Source of the DNA: Planctomycetota bacterium
GTDB lineage: Bacteria; Planctomycetota; Phycisphaerae; Phycisphaerales; SM1A02
Direction of reading: 5' to 3'
DNA: 64,000 nucleotides
NCBI GenBank assembly: GCA_022560875.1
Contig: JADFSH010000004.1
Coordinates: forward strand, 1 to 64,000
The notes below the pieces were generated by a model, which was not told the DNA's origin, did no database searches, and saw nothing but the letters and a program-made list of their open reading frames with translations. The position numbers and the translations under genes are program-made. This document shows positions 18,915 through 27,580 of this stretch, one piece after another. How positions within the stretch are numbered: position 1 is the first letter of the stretch; every line of letters begins with the position of its first letter.

Positions 18915-19070
18915 TTATGTCGCTACAGTGACAATCCACTCGGATTTGTCGTCTGCCAGCTTGATTACGCGAATGTCCCAATCACGACCGCGAATACCTC
19001 TGATCAACACGTTGTTGCGCTTGATATTGGTGTTCGCGTCAGCCGGGATATCGATTACTTTGTCTTCCAT
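18915..19070 (-). CDS. Small 51-residue protein in the lipoprotein/DUF900 operon
   Basis: A complete small gene of 51 codons plus stop. The ATG at 19070 is preceded by AAGGTG five bases upstream, a good ribosome-binding site. The protein is acidic to neutral, without a signal peptide or membrane segment: it starts MEDKVIDIPAD and ends with SEWIVTVAT. A GRDWDIRVI stretch resembles GRDWKVYIL near the N-terminus of the hydrolase encoded 51 bp downstream. The gene sits 30 bp after a lipoprotein gene on the same strand, so all four genes are probably one transcript. I do not recognise a family. It may be a partner, chaperone or inhibitor of the hydrolase, which is inference from position only. Confidence 0.6.
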   Translation of the reverse strand: MEDKVIDIPADANTNIKRNNVLIRGIRGRDWDIRVIKLADDKSEWIVTVAT

Positions 19071-19100
19071 GGCAACACCTTAAGACTTGAACATGCTGTT

Positions 19101-20057
19101 CTAATTCTTTGGATTCAAGAGACTGGTCACTGCGGCATCAACTGCGGGGCTTCGACCCATACGTGATAGAAAATCCGATCGAATGGCTCGGATCATTGTC
19201 AAGTTGGAAAGATAATCGCCTTTTTCCGCACTTAATATGTTTGTGGCGATTGCATTGCCACTGCCATCGACCCCTCTACGCTTCGTTATAATCCCCTCTT
19301 TGACTTTCTCGAGGATGGTGATCGAATCATCGAGTGCCTTGCGATACGCCTGAAAACGCTCATAGCCATTGTTTTGCATCAGCGAAACCGCATTGGTGCC
19401 TTCGGAGATCACATCGTCACCGGAGATCCGTATTGGTCCGGAATAGAATGGAAGGCTTGCTGGAATATCAAAGAAGGCAGTCATGCTGTCGAGCCTGGCC
19501 ACCAAGGAAGCAGCATCGACATCGCCTGCATCAGCTTTGGCCTTGAGCAGTTCGTACAGATCATCGATGAGGAACCAGGCATCCTCCTGAAAAGCACCTT
19601 GCAGGTCGCGACTGAGTTCCACGATCTTCCGCACTTCAGTGGCGATCTCCACGTTATTGGTGAGTACGGCTGCCATTGCAGGGTGCCGAGCCAGTATTTC
19701 TGCGGCATCACCTGATGCGAACCATTGGGCTCCCTGCAATCCCGGACTCGTCACGCCTGTGCCGCTCCTGATTTCACCTGCGATTTTGGCAAATACCGAA
19801 TGCGGCTTTGGCCTGATCGTGAATTTCTTTGATCCATCGTCGTTCGTCCCCGCATCCTCCATCACCGGGTCCATCAACCCTTCCGCCCGCTTGTAACCGA
19901 TGATGAACTTCGCCGGGGCCGCCGAGTTCGGCTCGAAGGCGATCTCTATCCCCAGTGTCGTGCCGGTGAAGAACACCATGGAGCGATTCGCATTATCGCA
20001 TCCCGATAAGAACAACAGGCTGATACTGAGCATTCCGAATTTGAGAATTCTCTTCAT
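19101..20057 (-). CDS. Predicted lipoprotein of unknown function
   Basis: A 318-residue protein with a clear lipoprotein signal: MKRILKFG, a hydrophobic core, then LFLSGC with the lipidated Cys at residue 20. The mature part is soluble and mostly helical, with a hydrophobic patch near the middle and a helical C-terminal half rich in Lys, Glu and Asp. It should be tethered to a membrane on the outer face. Its start overlaps the stop of the upstream lipoprotein by ATGA, and a small gene and a DUF900 hydrolase follow. No known domain was recognised. The coupling of two lipoproteins suggests a two-part envelope complex. Confidence 0.7.
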   Translation of the reverse strand: MKRILKFGMLSISLLFLSGCDNANRSMVFFTGTTLGIEIAFEPNSAAPAKFIIGYKRAEGLMDPVMEDAGTNDDGSKKFTIRPKPHSVFAKIAGEIRSGTGVTSPGLQGAQWFASGDAAEILARHPAMAAVLTNNVEIATEVRKIVELSRDLQGAFQEDAWFLIDDLYELLKAKADAGDVDAASLVARLDSMTAFFDIPASLPFYSGPIRISGDDVISEGTNAVSLMQNNGYERFQAYRKALDDSITILEKVKEGIITKRRGVDGSGNAIATNILSAEKGDYLSNLTMIRAIRSDFLSRMGRSPAVDAAVTSLLNPKN

Positions 20058-20461
20058 CGTTGCACTTCCTTTCTCTTCTCCTGTACTCTCAGCAACTCAT
20101 GATCATGTTGGTCATTGATTTCACGTGCCCAGGCTTCCGCCTCAGCGCCGACGGCGAATTCGGCATTCGACATTAGCAGTCGGAAATCTGCCGTATCCGG
20201 CTCGCTCGCCTCCACAATGCTGTAGTCGGCGTAACCCACAATCAGCCGACCCCGCATGGCCAGAATCCCCACCCCTTCAACATCAATCACTTCATAATCG
20301 GAGTGTTCCGGGTATGTAAAATCGCGAAACCACCCAAGGCCGAGATACCCCTCACCCGCGACAACCGGGCGGTACCCCGCGCAACCAACCAAAGCCCAAG
20401 CCCACAGCGCAGAGCCGGTTAGTGCAACCGCCACTCGATTCGAGCCAGAGCACTTCGACAT
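20054..20461 (-). CDS. Predicted small lipoprotein heading the DUF900 operon
   Basis: A 135-residue protein with a lipoprotein signal ending in ALVGC. The mature region starts AGYRPVVAGEG and ends in a charged helix rich in Glu, Arg and Lys. The ATG at 20461 is fixed by GGAGG seven to eight bases upstream; the frame continues 15 codons further without such a site. A YADYSIVEA stretch and a GILAMRGRLIVG stretch look beta-rich, as in small envelope proteins. It overlaps the next lipoprotein by ATGA. Function unknown; the operon context is the only clue. Confidence 0.65.
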   Translation of the reverse strand: MSKCSGSNRVAVALTGSALWAWALVGCAGYRPVVAGEGYLGLGWFRDFTYPEHSDYEVIDVEGVGILAMRGRLIVGYADYSIVEASEPDTADFRLLMSNAEFAVGAEAEAWAREINDQHDHELLRVQEKRKEVQR

Positions 20462-21243
20462 GATTCCCTCCTCCACAATGCCGTGAAGCAATCGAGTCAC
20501 TGTCATAACGGATCCGGATCACACCACACATACATATGAACCGCGTAACACCGCCTTCGGTGTTCATGGATCAGTCTGAAATCTTCGGTTATTCATCCGT
20601 GCCCGCTGGTTCCCAGAAAAGATCCCCTGTGCCTCGAAAGAGATCTCGAAAAAGGTGGAGCCGCGAGCGCGAGCCTTCCTTGTCAGGAACGAATCTAAAA
20701 CCAAAGCTGAAGCACGTCAATCGTTTTTTTCTCACTTTCGCGACATGACAAGTAACGATGACATCTTCCCGCAACCGCATATCATGCAATTACAATCAAC
20801 AATATTTATCTAAGTTTCTGTCCACGCTGGGGTAACAGTAATCACTCATGTTAGCTAGCACCAAAGCAGGTGTGATTTTCATACAATTTCTGGTCGATGC
20901 ATCTTCCGCTCGTTCGACGCCATTTTCATGCCGAACATCAATGCGTCATTCATCAATCAGAATCTGTAGCAACTGCCCTCACCGCCGCCCCTCGTCGACA
21001 CATCCGTAACACTCCTCCGCCCTTTGCCGGTCCCACTCCAGTCGCACACAATCATCCCCAGGAACTCAGTCAAAAGATGCTGACCGTCTCAAAAAAGGGG
21101 GGTTCACCCCTTTGACCACTTCTGGACCATTCTGGTCCCACCAGCTCGGTTCAAATCAGATATCCTGTTGCCCTTCCCCGACGGGTCGCCATACCGCCCG
21201 GCGGGGTCCGCTCTGCACTATATTCATCTGTAAAGGACATCCC
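20462..21243. other. Long intergenic region
   Basis: About 780 bp between a divergent pair. The few frames here (such as 20536-20748 and 20897-21115) are short, have no good start signals and have unlikely composition. It contains a small hairpin near 20546-20565 and an AAAGGGG/CCCCTTT inverted repeat near 21094-21113. Neither has a clear role. Confidence 0.5.
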
Positions 21244-21936
21244 ATGAATTACCCGGCAGCCGCGGCCTGCGGCTTCACCCTCCTGACCGCTATCTTCGCC
21301 ACCACAACCGTCGTCCCCCAGGATTACACTGCCCTTCCTCCTGACCCCCAACTTATGGAGCAGAAGCTAAAGGAAAACCCGGTGACGCTTACCAAGGCCA
21401 TCGAAGCGGCAAAGAAAAAGACCGGCGGCGTCATAAAATCCGCATCCTTCGATTTCGAGACCAATCCCCCGTCCATCAAGGTCATCGCTTACGCCATGGG
21501 CAAGGCGTACTCGGTGATTGTCGATTCCGGGACCGGTGAAGTTCGCGAAACCAAATCTTTGCCGCGCTTCCCCGGCTATCCGGTCTCGGGCATTCCCATC
21601 ACCACCAAAAGTGGTCTGAAATACTACGACATAGTCGTCGGCACGGGCAAGAAGCCCGCCGGGCCAACTTCTACGGTGCGGGTTCATTACACCGGCTGGC
21701 TGACTGATAGCAAAAAATTTGACAGCTCGGTCGATCGCGGAGAGCCGATCAATTTCCCGCTCAACCGCGTTATCGCCGGCTGGACAGAGGGCGTGGGCTC
21801 CATGAAAGTCGGCGGCAAACGCAAGCTCATCATCCCATTCGACCTCGCCTACGGCGAACGAGGCCGCCCGGGCTCTATTCCTCCGCGAGCAACGCTCATC
21901 TTCGACATCGAGTTGATAGACGTCATCGGCGAATAA
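21244..21936 (+). CDS. Secreted FKBP-type peptidyl-prolyl isomerase
   Basis: A 230-residue protein with a signal peptide ([16 protein letters not shown] and on) and a PepSY-like middle ([20 protein letters not shown], then [10 protein letters not shown]). A C-terminal FKBP domain follows (about residues 125-230): [54 protein letters not shown] and YGERG. These include the usual active-site aromatic residues. It should speed up proline isomerisation of exported proteins. The ATG at 21244 is fixed by AAAGGA a few bases upstream; the frame to 21112 adds an unrelated stretch. An M3 peptidase lipoprotein gene follows 37 bp later, so folding and degradation may be co-expressed. Confidence 0.92.
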   Translation: MNYPAAAACGFTLLTAIFATTTVVPQDYTALPPDPQLMEQKLKENPVTLTKAIEAAKKKTGGVIKSASFDFETNPPSIKVIAYAMGKAYSVIVDSGTGEVRETKSLPRFPGYPVSGIPITTKSGLKYYDIVVGTGKKPAGPTSTVRVHYTGWLTDSKKFDSSVDRGEPINFPLNRVIAGWTEGVGSMKVGGKRKLIIPFDLAYGERGRPGSIPPRATLIFDIELIDVIGE

Positions 21937-21973
21937 CCACAACCCAATTCTCACGAGGCAAGGAGTCTCGACC

Positions 21974-24058
21974 ATGAACATCAGATCCCACATCCTACGA
22001 TCACTGCTGCCCAGCGTGATGGGTGCAATCCTCTTTGCCGGGTGCACACGCACCTCAGAGTCGCAAACGATACCCGAGGTCAGTCACGCTCCCACGTCGG
22101 TTCAGGACGATTCGTCCGTCGCCGCGGCATTGCAACGCGCGGATGAATCCATTCAAGCCATCGTCGATATCCCCGATGACCAGCGTACGTTCGACAACAC
22201 AATCGGCGCGATCGACGACATGCTGGCCAATCTCGGACTGGCCGTGGAGATGCCCATGTTCATGGCGTATGTCTCCACCGATGCCACGGAACGGGAAGCG
22301 GGACAGAAGGCCGAGGAGGATGTCAACAATTGGTACATCGATCTGGGCAAGCGGGTAGATCTCTATCAGGCGGTAAAGGCGTACGCCTCGACCACGCCGT
22401 CGCTCGAAGGCGAGCAGAAACGCCTGCTGGAGCACACCCTGCGTGACTACCGTCGCGCGGGTATGGAACTGTCTGAGGACAGACGCGAAGAACTCACTGC
22501 GATTGAAAAAGAGATCAACCGCCTCAGCATCGAGTTCGAGAAGAATATTCGCGAGGATGCCACCCGTATCCCACTGACCCGGAAGGAACTGGCGGGCATG
22601 GACGATGCGTATCTCGCCACCCTGCCCCAATCCGGCGATCTGTACCTGCTGGGCATGTCGTATCCAGAATTTCTTCCCGTCATGGAGCTATGCACCGACG
22701 AGACCACCCGCCAGAAGGCTTGGCTCGCCTACAAGCGTCGGAGTGGACAGAAGAACGTCGAGGTGTTGGAGAGCATCATCAAGCTCCGCGCGGAGGCTGC
22801 GAACCTGCTCGGCTACGCGCATCCGGCAGATTTCGAGACCGAAATCAAGATGGCGAAAAACGCCGAGACGGTGTTGAACTTTTACAAGGAACTTCGTCCT
22901 CTCGTGCGCAAGAAAGCTCTCCTTGATCTTGAGGAGTTCACCGCCATCAAACGATCCCATACCGGAGATTCAAACGCGAAGTTCTACCCTTGGGATTTCG
23001 ACTTCTATAAGAATCGTCTGCTCAAGGAAAAGTATGCTGTCGATTCGGAAAAGGTCCGCGAGTATTTCGCAGTTGATCATGTGATCGACGGATTGTTCAG
23101 CATCACCCAGTCGCTCTATGGCCTTAGCTATCGGGAGATCACCGATGAAGCCACCGCCCGCGACATGCCTCTCTGGCATGAAGACGTCAAGCTCTTTGAA
23201 GTGACCGATACGAGACGGGGAGAGGTGCTCGGCCAGTTCTATATCGACCTGCATCCGCGGCCCAACAAGTACGGACACGCGGCCCAATGGGGGTTGTATG
23301 ACCACAAGGTCTGGTCCGACGGCCACGTGACGAAACCTGTTGCCGCCCTCGTGTGCAACTTCACCAAGCCCACGAAGGACAAGCCCGCGCTCATGAGCCA
23401 TGATGAGGTGCAGACGTTCTTCCATGAATTCGGCCATTGCCTGCATACGCTTCTCAGCGATGCGACGTACGACCAGCTCTCCGGCACCGCGGTCGAGCGG
23501 GACTTTGTCGAAGCCCCCTCGCAGATGTTCGAGAACTGGGTCTGGGATGCCGACGTGCTGAAGACCTTCGCCCGACACTATAAGACCGGTGAAATCTTTC
23601 CCGATGAATTACTCGATGGCATGCTCAAGGCGCGGTACCTCGGCTCGGGCATGCTCGCGGAAAGGCAGTTTTTCTACGGCAACTTCGACATGCGTTGTCA
23701 TCTCGATCCCACCGGAACGACCGACACCACCCAACTCGCCCACGATCTCTGGGATCCTGAAAAAGAGAATGTCGAACTGTATGACCCGGTCCCGGAAACG
23801 TTTTTCCAGGCCGCGTTCGGACACATGACCGGCTACCAGGCGGGGTACTACGGCTACCAGTGGTCGCTCGTCTATGCCTGCGACATGTTCCAGCGCTTCA
23901 AGGAAATGGGTATGCTCAACCCCGAAGCGGGGATGTACTATCGCGACAAGATCATCAGTCGCGGCGGGACGCAGGACGGGCTGGACCTCATCAAGGACTA
24001 CCTTGGGCGCGAGCCGGACATGAGTGCCTACCTGCGCAACCTCGGACTGGAGCCGTAA
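21974..24058 (+). CDS. M3-family metallopeptidase lipoprotein (oligopeptidase type)
   Basis: A 694-residue zinc peptidase of the M3 family with a lipoprotein signal ending in LFAGC (about residue 23), so it is probably anchored in the cell envelope instead of cytosolic like typical oligopeptidase A. The zinc motif is HEFGH (H484, E485, H488), and the third ligand should be the Glu in EAPSQMFENW. The C-terminal part carries the family FGHMTGYQAGYYGYQWS region. It should cleave short peptides. A strong terminator follows at 24081. It follows the FKBP gene in the same direction. A second M3 gene, of a different subfamily and without a signal, lies at 37509. Confidence 0.9.
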   Translation: MNIRSHILRSLLPSVMGAILFAGCTRTSESQTIPEVSHAPTSVQDDSSVAAALQRADESIQAIVDIPDDQRTFDNTIGAIDDMLANLGLAVEMPMFMAYVSTDATEREAGQKAEEDVNNWYIDLGKRVDLYQAVKAYASTTPSLEGEQKRLLEHTLRDYRRAGMELSEDRREELTAIEKEINRLSIEFEKNIREDATRIPLTRKELAGMDDAYLATLPQSGDLYLLGMSYPEFLPVMELCTDETTRQKAWLAYKRRSGQKNVEVLESIIKLRAEAANLLGYAHPADFETEIKMAKNAETVLNFYKELRPLVRKKALLDLEEFTAIKRSHTGDSNAKFYPWDFDFYKNRLLKEKYAVDSEKVREYFAVDHVIDGLFSITQSLYGLSYREITDEATARDMPLWHEDVKLFEVTDTRRGEVLGQFYIDLHPRPNKYGHAAQWGLYDHKVWSDGHVTKPVAALVCNFTKPTKDKPALMSHDEVQTFFHEFGHCLHTLLSDATYDQLSGTAVERDFVEAPSQMFENWVWDADVLKTFARHYKTGEIFPDELLDGMLKARYLGSGMLAERQFFYGNFDMRCHLDPTGTTDTTQLAHDLWDPEKENVELYDPVPETFFQAAFGHMTGYQAGYYGYQWSLVYACDMFQRFKEMGMLNPEAGMYYRDKIISRGGTQDGLDLIKDYLGREPDMSAYLRNLGLEP

Positions 24059-24080
24059 GGCGGTATGAAGAATTCGTGTG

Positions 24081-24112
24081 GCAGGGGCAAACTCGTTTGC
24101 CCCTGCTTTTTT
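24081..24112 (+). terminator. Rho-independent terminator after the M3 peptidase gene
   Basis: Perfect 11-bp stem (24081-24091 with 24096-24106), CTCG loop, then TTTTTT. It ends the FKBP/M3 peptidase transcript. Confidence 0.9.
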
Positions 24113-24157
24113 GGTCTCCTGCCATCTGGAATCGACACCTCGGTTTTCCCAATAATC

Positions 24158-24382
24158 ATGGTGATGAAAGATTCGGATTTCAATTTCGCCATGCCTCTTC
24201 AACGTTCACGACACAACTACATGATCGGCGGCGTGTGCGGCGGGCTCGCCCACTGGCTCGGTTGGGATCCGTCCCTGGTGCGTTTGCTCTACGTACTGGC
24301 CTCAATTTTCTCCGCCGCATTCCCGGGCATCCTGGTGTACATCATCCTCTGGATTCTCATGCCGCAGTCGATGTATGATTGA
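24158..24382 (+). CDS. PspC-domain small membrane protein
   Basis: About 74 residues. The PspC core is NYMIGGVCGGLAHWLGWDPSLVRLLYV, followed by one long hydrophobic helix pair region (ASIFSAAFPGILVYIILWIL) that should span the membrane. PspC proteins act at the inner membrane in envelope-stress sensing or holding phage-shock partners. The gene lies after the strong terminator at 24081-24112, so the start must be to its right; 24158 is used but 24164 and 24191 are also possible. No other psp genes are near. Confidence 0.8.
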   Translation: MVMKDSDFNFAMPLQRSRHNYMIGGVCGGLAHWLGWDPSLVRLLYVLASIFSAAFPGILVYIILWILMPQSMYD

Positions 24383-24440
24383 CCGCTCATCGGTTCTTCC
24401 GCTCCCTTATACCGATGCCAACCACCGTTGAAATCGCTGG

Positions 24441-25778
24441 TTATGTGGTGGCGATACGCCAATCCGTTGCGTTATCCGGATCGCGCTCGACAGGGCGGTA
24501 GAGCGTGTCGCGCTCGACGGGCCTGAAGCCCGCATCGCGGATGGCTTTCTGCAAGTCCCACACGCCGGTTTCCTGGTGGGTGGGATCGCCATCGCTGTCG
24601 GAGATCAACTTGGTGATGTCGTACCAGACCACGGTGCCGTCGATGTCGTCGGCGCCGTTGAGGAGCATGAACTGGGCCATCTCCAGCGATTGCATGATCC
24701 AGAACGCCTTGACGTGGGGAAAGTTGTCGAGCATGAGTCGGCAGATTGCCAGCGTGCGCAGGTTCTCCAGCCCCGTCGGAGCGGGCAGATGCTCAAGCTC
24801 GCTCTTATCGGGGAAGAAAGGCAGGGGGGTAATCGTCTGGTAGTAGCCTGCATCGCACGTTTCGGGCATGGGCAGACGCTCATCTGGGTAGCCGGCATCT
24901 TCACCTGAGAGTACGACTGCTTCTGTCTCCATGCCTTGATGGTCTGCCGCGGCTTGCAGGGCTATGCCCTGATCCGAAGCCCACTGCTTCAGGGTGCGAT
25001 CCTGCTCCTCGCGCAGCAGCATCATATGGGTGATGCGCTCGGACCGCTGCTCGATATGACCATACAGAATCGTCGCGTTGGTGTTCAACCCCAGTTCGTG
25101 GGCCGCCTGATGAACCTCCATCCACTGCCTGGCCTTGATCTTGCCCTTATACGCCTCATCATGAACCCGATCATCGAACACTTCCGCCCCTCCCCCCGGC
25201 AGGGAGCCCAGGCCTGCATCCTTCAGGTCTTTCAAGACTGACTTGATCCCATCGTAGCCCTCCTTGCCACGCTTGGAGATACGCGCGAGGTGAACAATCT
25301 CCACGGCGGTGAAGGCCTTGATGTGCAGTCGTGGGGCGGCATCATGAATGATCCGCATCATGTCCGTGTAATAGTCAAAGCCCAGCCAGGGATGCAGCCC
25401 CCCCACAATATGAATCTCCGTGGCCCCCCCGGAAACAGCGTTCCTGGCTTCCTCGGCAATCTGCTCAAGTGAATGCTCATACGCTCCATCCTCGTCCTTC
25501 TTTCGATAGAACGCACAGAACTTGCAGCTCAGGGCGCAGATGTTGGAGTAGTTCAGATGCCGGTTGACGTTGTAGTAGGCGATATCGCCATGCATACGAC
25601 GACGGACGAGATCGGCCAGTGAGCAGACGGTCCAGATATCGGGCGTCTGGTAAAGGAGATTACCATCGGCTTCAGTGAGTCTGACGCCAGCACGCACTTT
25701 TTCATCAATGGCCTTGAGACGGGAGTCAACGCGAGGCAGGACGCCAGTCGTGACCGGATCAAGATGAAGGGTGCTCAT
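24441..25778 (-). CDS. mqnE: Aminofutalosine synthase (radical SAM)
   Basis: A 445-residue radical-SAM enzyme of the futalosine route to menaquinone, which adds the carboxyvinyl compound to adenosine to make aminofutalosine. The radical-SAM triad is CALSCKFC (C81, C85, C88). IHIVGGLHPWLGFDYY and the TNATILYGHIE region match the family. It is longer than usual (about 370-390). The extra length sits at about residues 263-310, between REEQDRT and GYYQTITPLPF, as an insertion of roughly 45 residues. The gene stands alone; other mqn genes are not in the window. Presence of mqnE implies menaquinone without the chorismate/menF route. Confidence 0.93.
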   Translation of the reverse strand: MSTLHLDPVTTGVLPRVDSRLKAIDEKVRAGVRLTEADGNLLYQTPDIWTVCSLADLVRRRMHGDIAYYNVNRHLNYSNICALSCKFCAFYRKKDEDGAYEHSLEQIAEEARNAVSGGATEIHIVGGLHPWLGFDYYTDMMRIIHDAAPRLHIKAFTAVEIVHLARISKRGKEGYDGIKSVLKDLKDAGLGSLPGGGAEVFDDRVHDEAYKGKIKARQWMEVHQAAHELGLNTNATILYGHIEQRSERITHMMLLREEQDRTLKQWASDQGIALQAAADHQGMETEAVVLSGEDAGYPDERLPMPETCDAGYYQTITPLPFFPDKSELEHLPAPTGLENLRTLAICRLMLDNFPHVKAFWIMQSLEMAQFMLLNGADDIDGTVVWYDITKLISDSDGDPTHQETGVWDLQKAIRDAGFRPVERDTLYRPVERDPDNATDWRIATT

Positions 25779-25829
25779 TGAAATGATCGATTCCTTGTGT
25801 AATCAATAGAGACGAATCATCTTAGCCGG

Positions 25830-25844
25830 TTGGAGTGTTCCTCA
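25830..25844. repeat. Left 15-bp direct repeat (candidate attachment site)
   Basis: TTGGAGTGTTCCTCA, exact copy at 28018-28032. Bases after it partly match too (G-G-G-A-C versus A-G-A-A-C). Confidence 0.6.
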
Positions 25845-25969
25845 GGGACAAATTGCATCACCATTCCCAACCCAAATACGGCCCTACGATATCGCCAGTG
25901 CGGATGAGTGAACGCGTGTTGTGGCGGGTTGCGACGTATATCGTTCCGGTTGGGTGACAAGATTGGGTG

Positions 25970-26320
25970 TCAATGGCCCGGATCACCGATAAAGAATCTT
26001 GACATCCCGCCCCCGGATCTCGGAAGATACCAGTCCAAGGATAAAGTCGGGTGATTCTCGGAAACGATGAGTCGCCCGGTTTTTATTTGCCCTCGCCCAA
26101 ATTCAAGGCCCCCATGCGAGGGCGTATCTCGGAAACCGTGAGACTTTGAGACACGCTTAGATCGAAGTTCGATAGAATGCGACCAGCAAGGGGGGATCAG
26201 CCCCTGGTACACCCAACGATCAATCGTGCCGCGCGACACGTCCATGATGTCAGCCGCCTCATCGAAGTTGATGCGGTTGTCCATGTTGATGAGTCCGGTG
26301 GTTAGGGTGTCAGGGGGCAT
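25970..26320 (-). CDS. Excisionase-like helix-turn-helix protein, probably decayed
   Basis: A frame of up to 116 residues. Near the N-terminus it shows a MerR/excisionase-type helix-turn-helix: INFDEAADIMDVSRGTIDRWV, then YQGLIPP. After this the sequence loses the pattern expected of the family and looks like read-through into unrelated DNA. It overlaps the upstream frame by 11 bases. Starts at 26320 or 26284 are both possible. Small helix-turn-helix genes of this type accompany tyrosine recombinases in integrative elements, and a recombinase remnant lies 1.3 kb to the right. Probably once a directionality factor; activity is doubtful. Confidence 0.45.
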   Translation of the reverse strand: MPPDTLTTGLINMDNRINFDEAADIMDVSRGTIDRWVYQGLIPPCWSHSIELRSKRVSKSHGFRDTPSHGGLEFGRGQIKTGRLIVSENHPTLSLDWYLPRSGGGMSRFFIGDPGH

Positions 26321-26657
26321 TGTGAGCCCCCCTTACTGTCTGAAGGGCTGCTTTGTCGTAATCTCCGGGTTGGATAAACAATGGCCATAGCAAATTGCCT
26401 TCGTGTTCTTCTCGTAGCCGCAGGTCATCTCTTACGCGGGGATCGGCCAGTCGAAAGAGAGCGTCGTGGAAGTTGAATAGGATTCTGTCGTCGGCCCACG
26501 TCTCCCTCACATGACATAGCACTGCGCAGTCGTCGGTCGGGTTCGCTTCCGGTAGTCCTGCGGTTCGTGAAAGTCGGTTGGCGACATCCACGAGCGATCG
26601 CCCACCAGAGCGAGACCTGAGCAGCGACGTCCTCGCCATCGTATGGGATTCGATCAT
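26310..26657 (-). CDS. Unknown small protein of the integrated element
   Basis: About 115 residues from the ATG at 26657; GGAGG lies 11 bases upstream, a rather wide gap, and a GTG at 26711 is also possible. The protein is hydrophilic with many Arg, Asp and Leu, including LSRTAG, a DDCAVL stretch and HALFRLADPRVRDDLRLREEH (a likely helix). No motif or membrane segment was recognised. It overlaps the helix-turn-helix frame downstream, as element genes often do. It may be real or partly decayed. Confidence 0.4.
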   Translation of the reverse strand: MIESHTMARTSLLRSRSGGRSLVDVANRLSRTAGLPEANPTDDCAVLCHVRETWADDRILFNFHDALFRLADPRVRDDLRLREEHEGNLLWPLFIQPGDYDKAALQTVRGAHNAP

Positions 26658-26780
26658 GCAGTCACGATCCTCCAACGTCTTTGGTCTGTGTCGAGCGTTT
26701 AGGCGCCCCACCTTGAGAGCTCGTGTTATACTTGCAGATTGGTTGGATGGGTCACCCCGCTTTCTTAAGGTCGATTTCCG

Positions 26781-27548
26781 ATGAATGATTCACCATCTAA
26801 GTGGACACTAGCTCAAAAACGTGAACGCCATTTTTATGAAACTCGTGCCGCTTCGCACGAGGGTCGTAACGAGGTTTATGCCGAGTTTCACGCCCCTTTC
26901 TGGAAAGCGATCCTCAACCGACTGACTGAATTGGATTTTCGTGATGACGGCTATTACGTCGACGTCGGCTGCGGGCCAAACCCAATTGTCGCGTTTGTGG
27001 AACACGGTAATCGGATCGGTGTCGATCCATTAATGCCGTTTTATCAAGAGAACTTCGTACTGCCCGAAGCGTTTCAGCCATTCGAGGGCACCATCGAAGA
27101 GTTAACTCCGATCAAGGACGGTCAAGCCGACGTTATTTTCTCGATGAACAATATCGATCATATTCAGAATCTTGACCAAGCGATTGCCACGTTGCGGCGC
27201 AAACTAAGGGATGATGGCTTCCTAGTGATCTCGGTCAATGTTGTCGGCAATCCCATCGCTAAGTTGATGGCCAAGGCGATTGATATTTATCGGGTGGTCG
27301 ATCCGACACACACCTACCATTTTCACTCACCGCAGGAAGTCAGGAACCGGCTTGCCGAGCATTTCGATCTCGTTCGTTACGAGTGCATCGAGCAGTTGTC
27401 CGAAGAAATGCAAACACGCAAGAACGAACGAGACAAACAGGTCAAGACATTGAAGGGACTGGTTCGGCAAGGTCTCAAGTTCGTGAAGAACGATCTGATT
27501 CTAAGAGAGAAACTGCATCTCTTTCTGTTCAAACCGAAATCCGGGTAG
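26781..27548 (+). CDS. SAM-dependent methyltransferase, cargo of the integrated element
   Basis: A 255-residue class I methyltransferase. YYVDVGCGPNP (motif I, binds SAM), GVDPLMPFY and DVIFSMNNIDHI follow the usual fold, with a mixed charged C-terminus. Base use is visibly richer in A and T than in the neighbours, a sign of transfer. The gene lies between the two 15-bp repeats and just before the recombinase remnant, so it is probably cargo of the element. The family includes many small-molecule and sugar methyltransferases; the substrate is not visible. No methylated-DNA motif or restriction partner is present. Confidence 0.75.
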   Translation: MNDSPSKWTLAQKRERHFYETRAASHEGRNEVYAEFHAPFWKAILNRLTELDFRDDGYYVDVGCGPNPIVAFVEHGNRIGVDPLMPFYQENFVLPEAFQPFEGTIEELTPIKDGQADVIFSMNNIDHIQNLDQAIATLRRKLRDDGFLVISVNVVGNPIAKLMAKAIDIYRVVDPTHTYHFHSPQEVRNRLAEHFDLVRYECIEQLSEEMQTRKNERDKQVKTLKGLVRQGLKFVKNDLILREKLHLFLFKPKSG

Positions 27549-27580
27549 GGCGAGTCGTCTTGGCCCTCAGGCATCTTCAG

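Noticed and set aside
21094-21113. AAAGGGG/CCCCTTT hairpin before the FKBP gene as a terminator
   Set aside because: No gene on the plus strand ends nearby and no T-run follows the stem beyond TTT.
20536-21115. Short frames in the 20462-21243 gap
   Set aside because: No ribosome-binding sites, unlikely amino-acid composition and no family.
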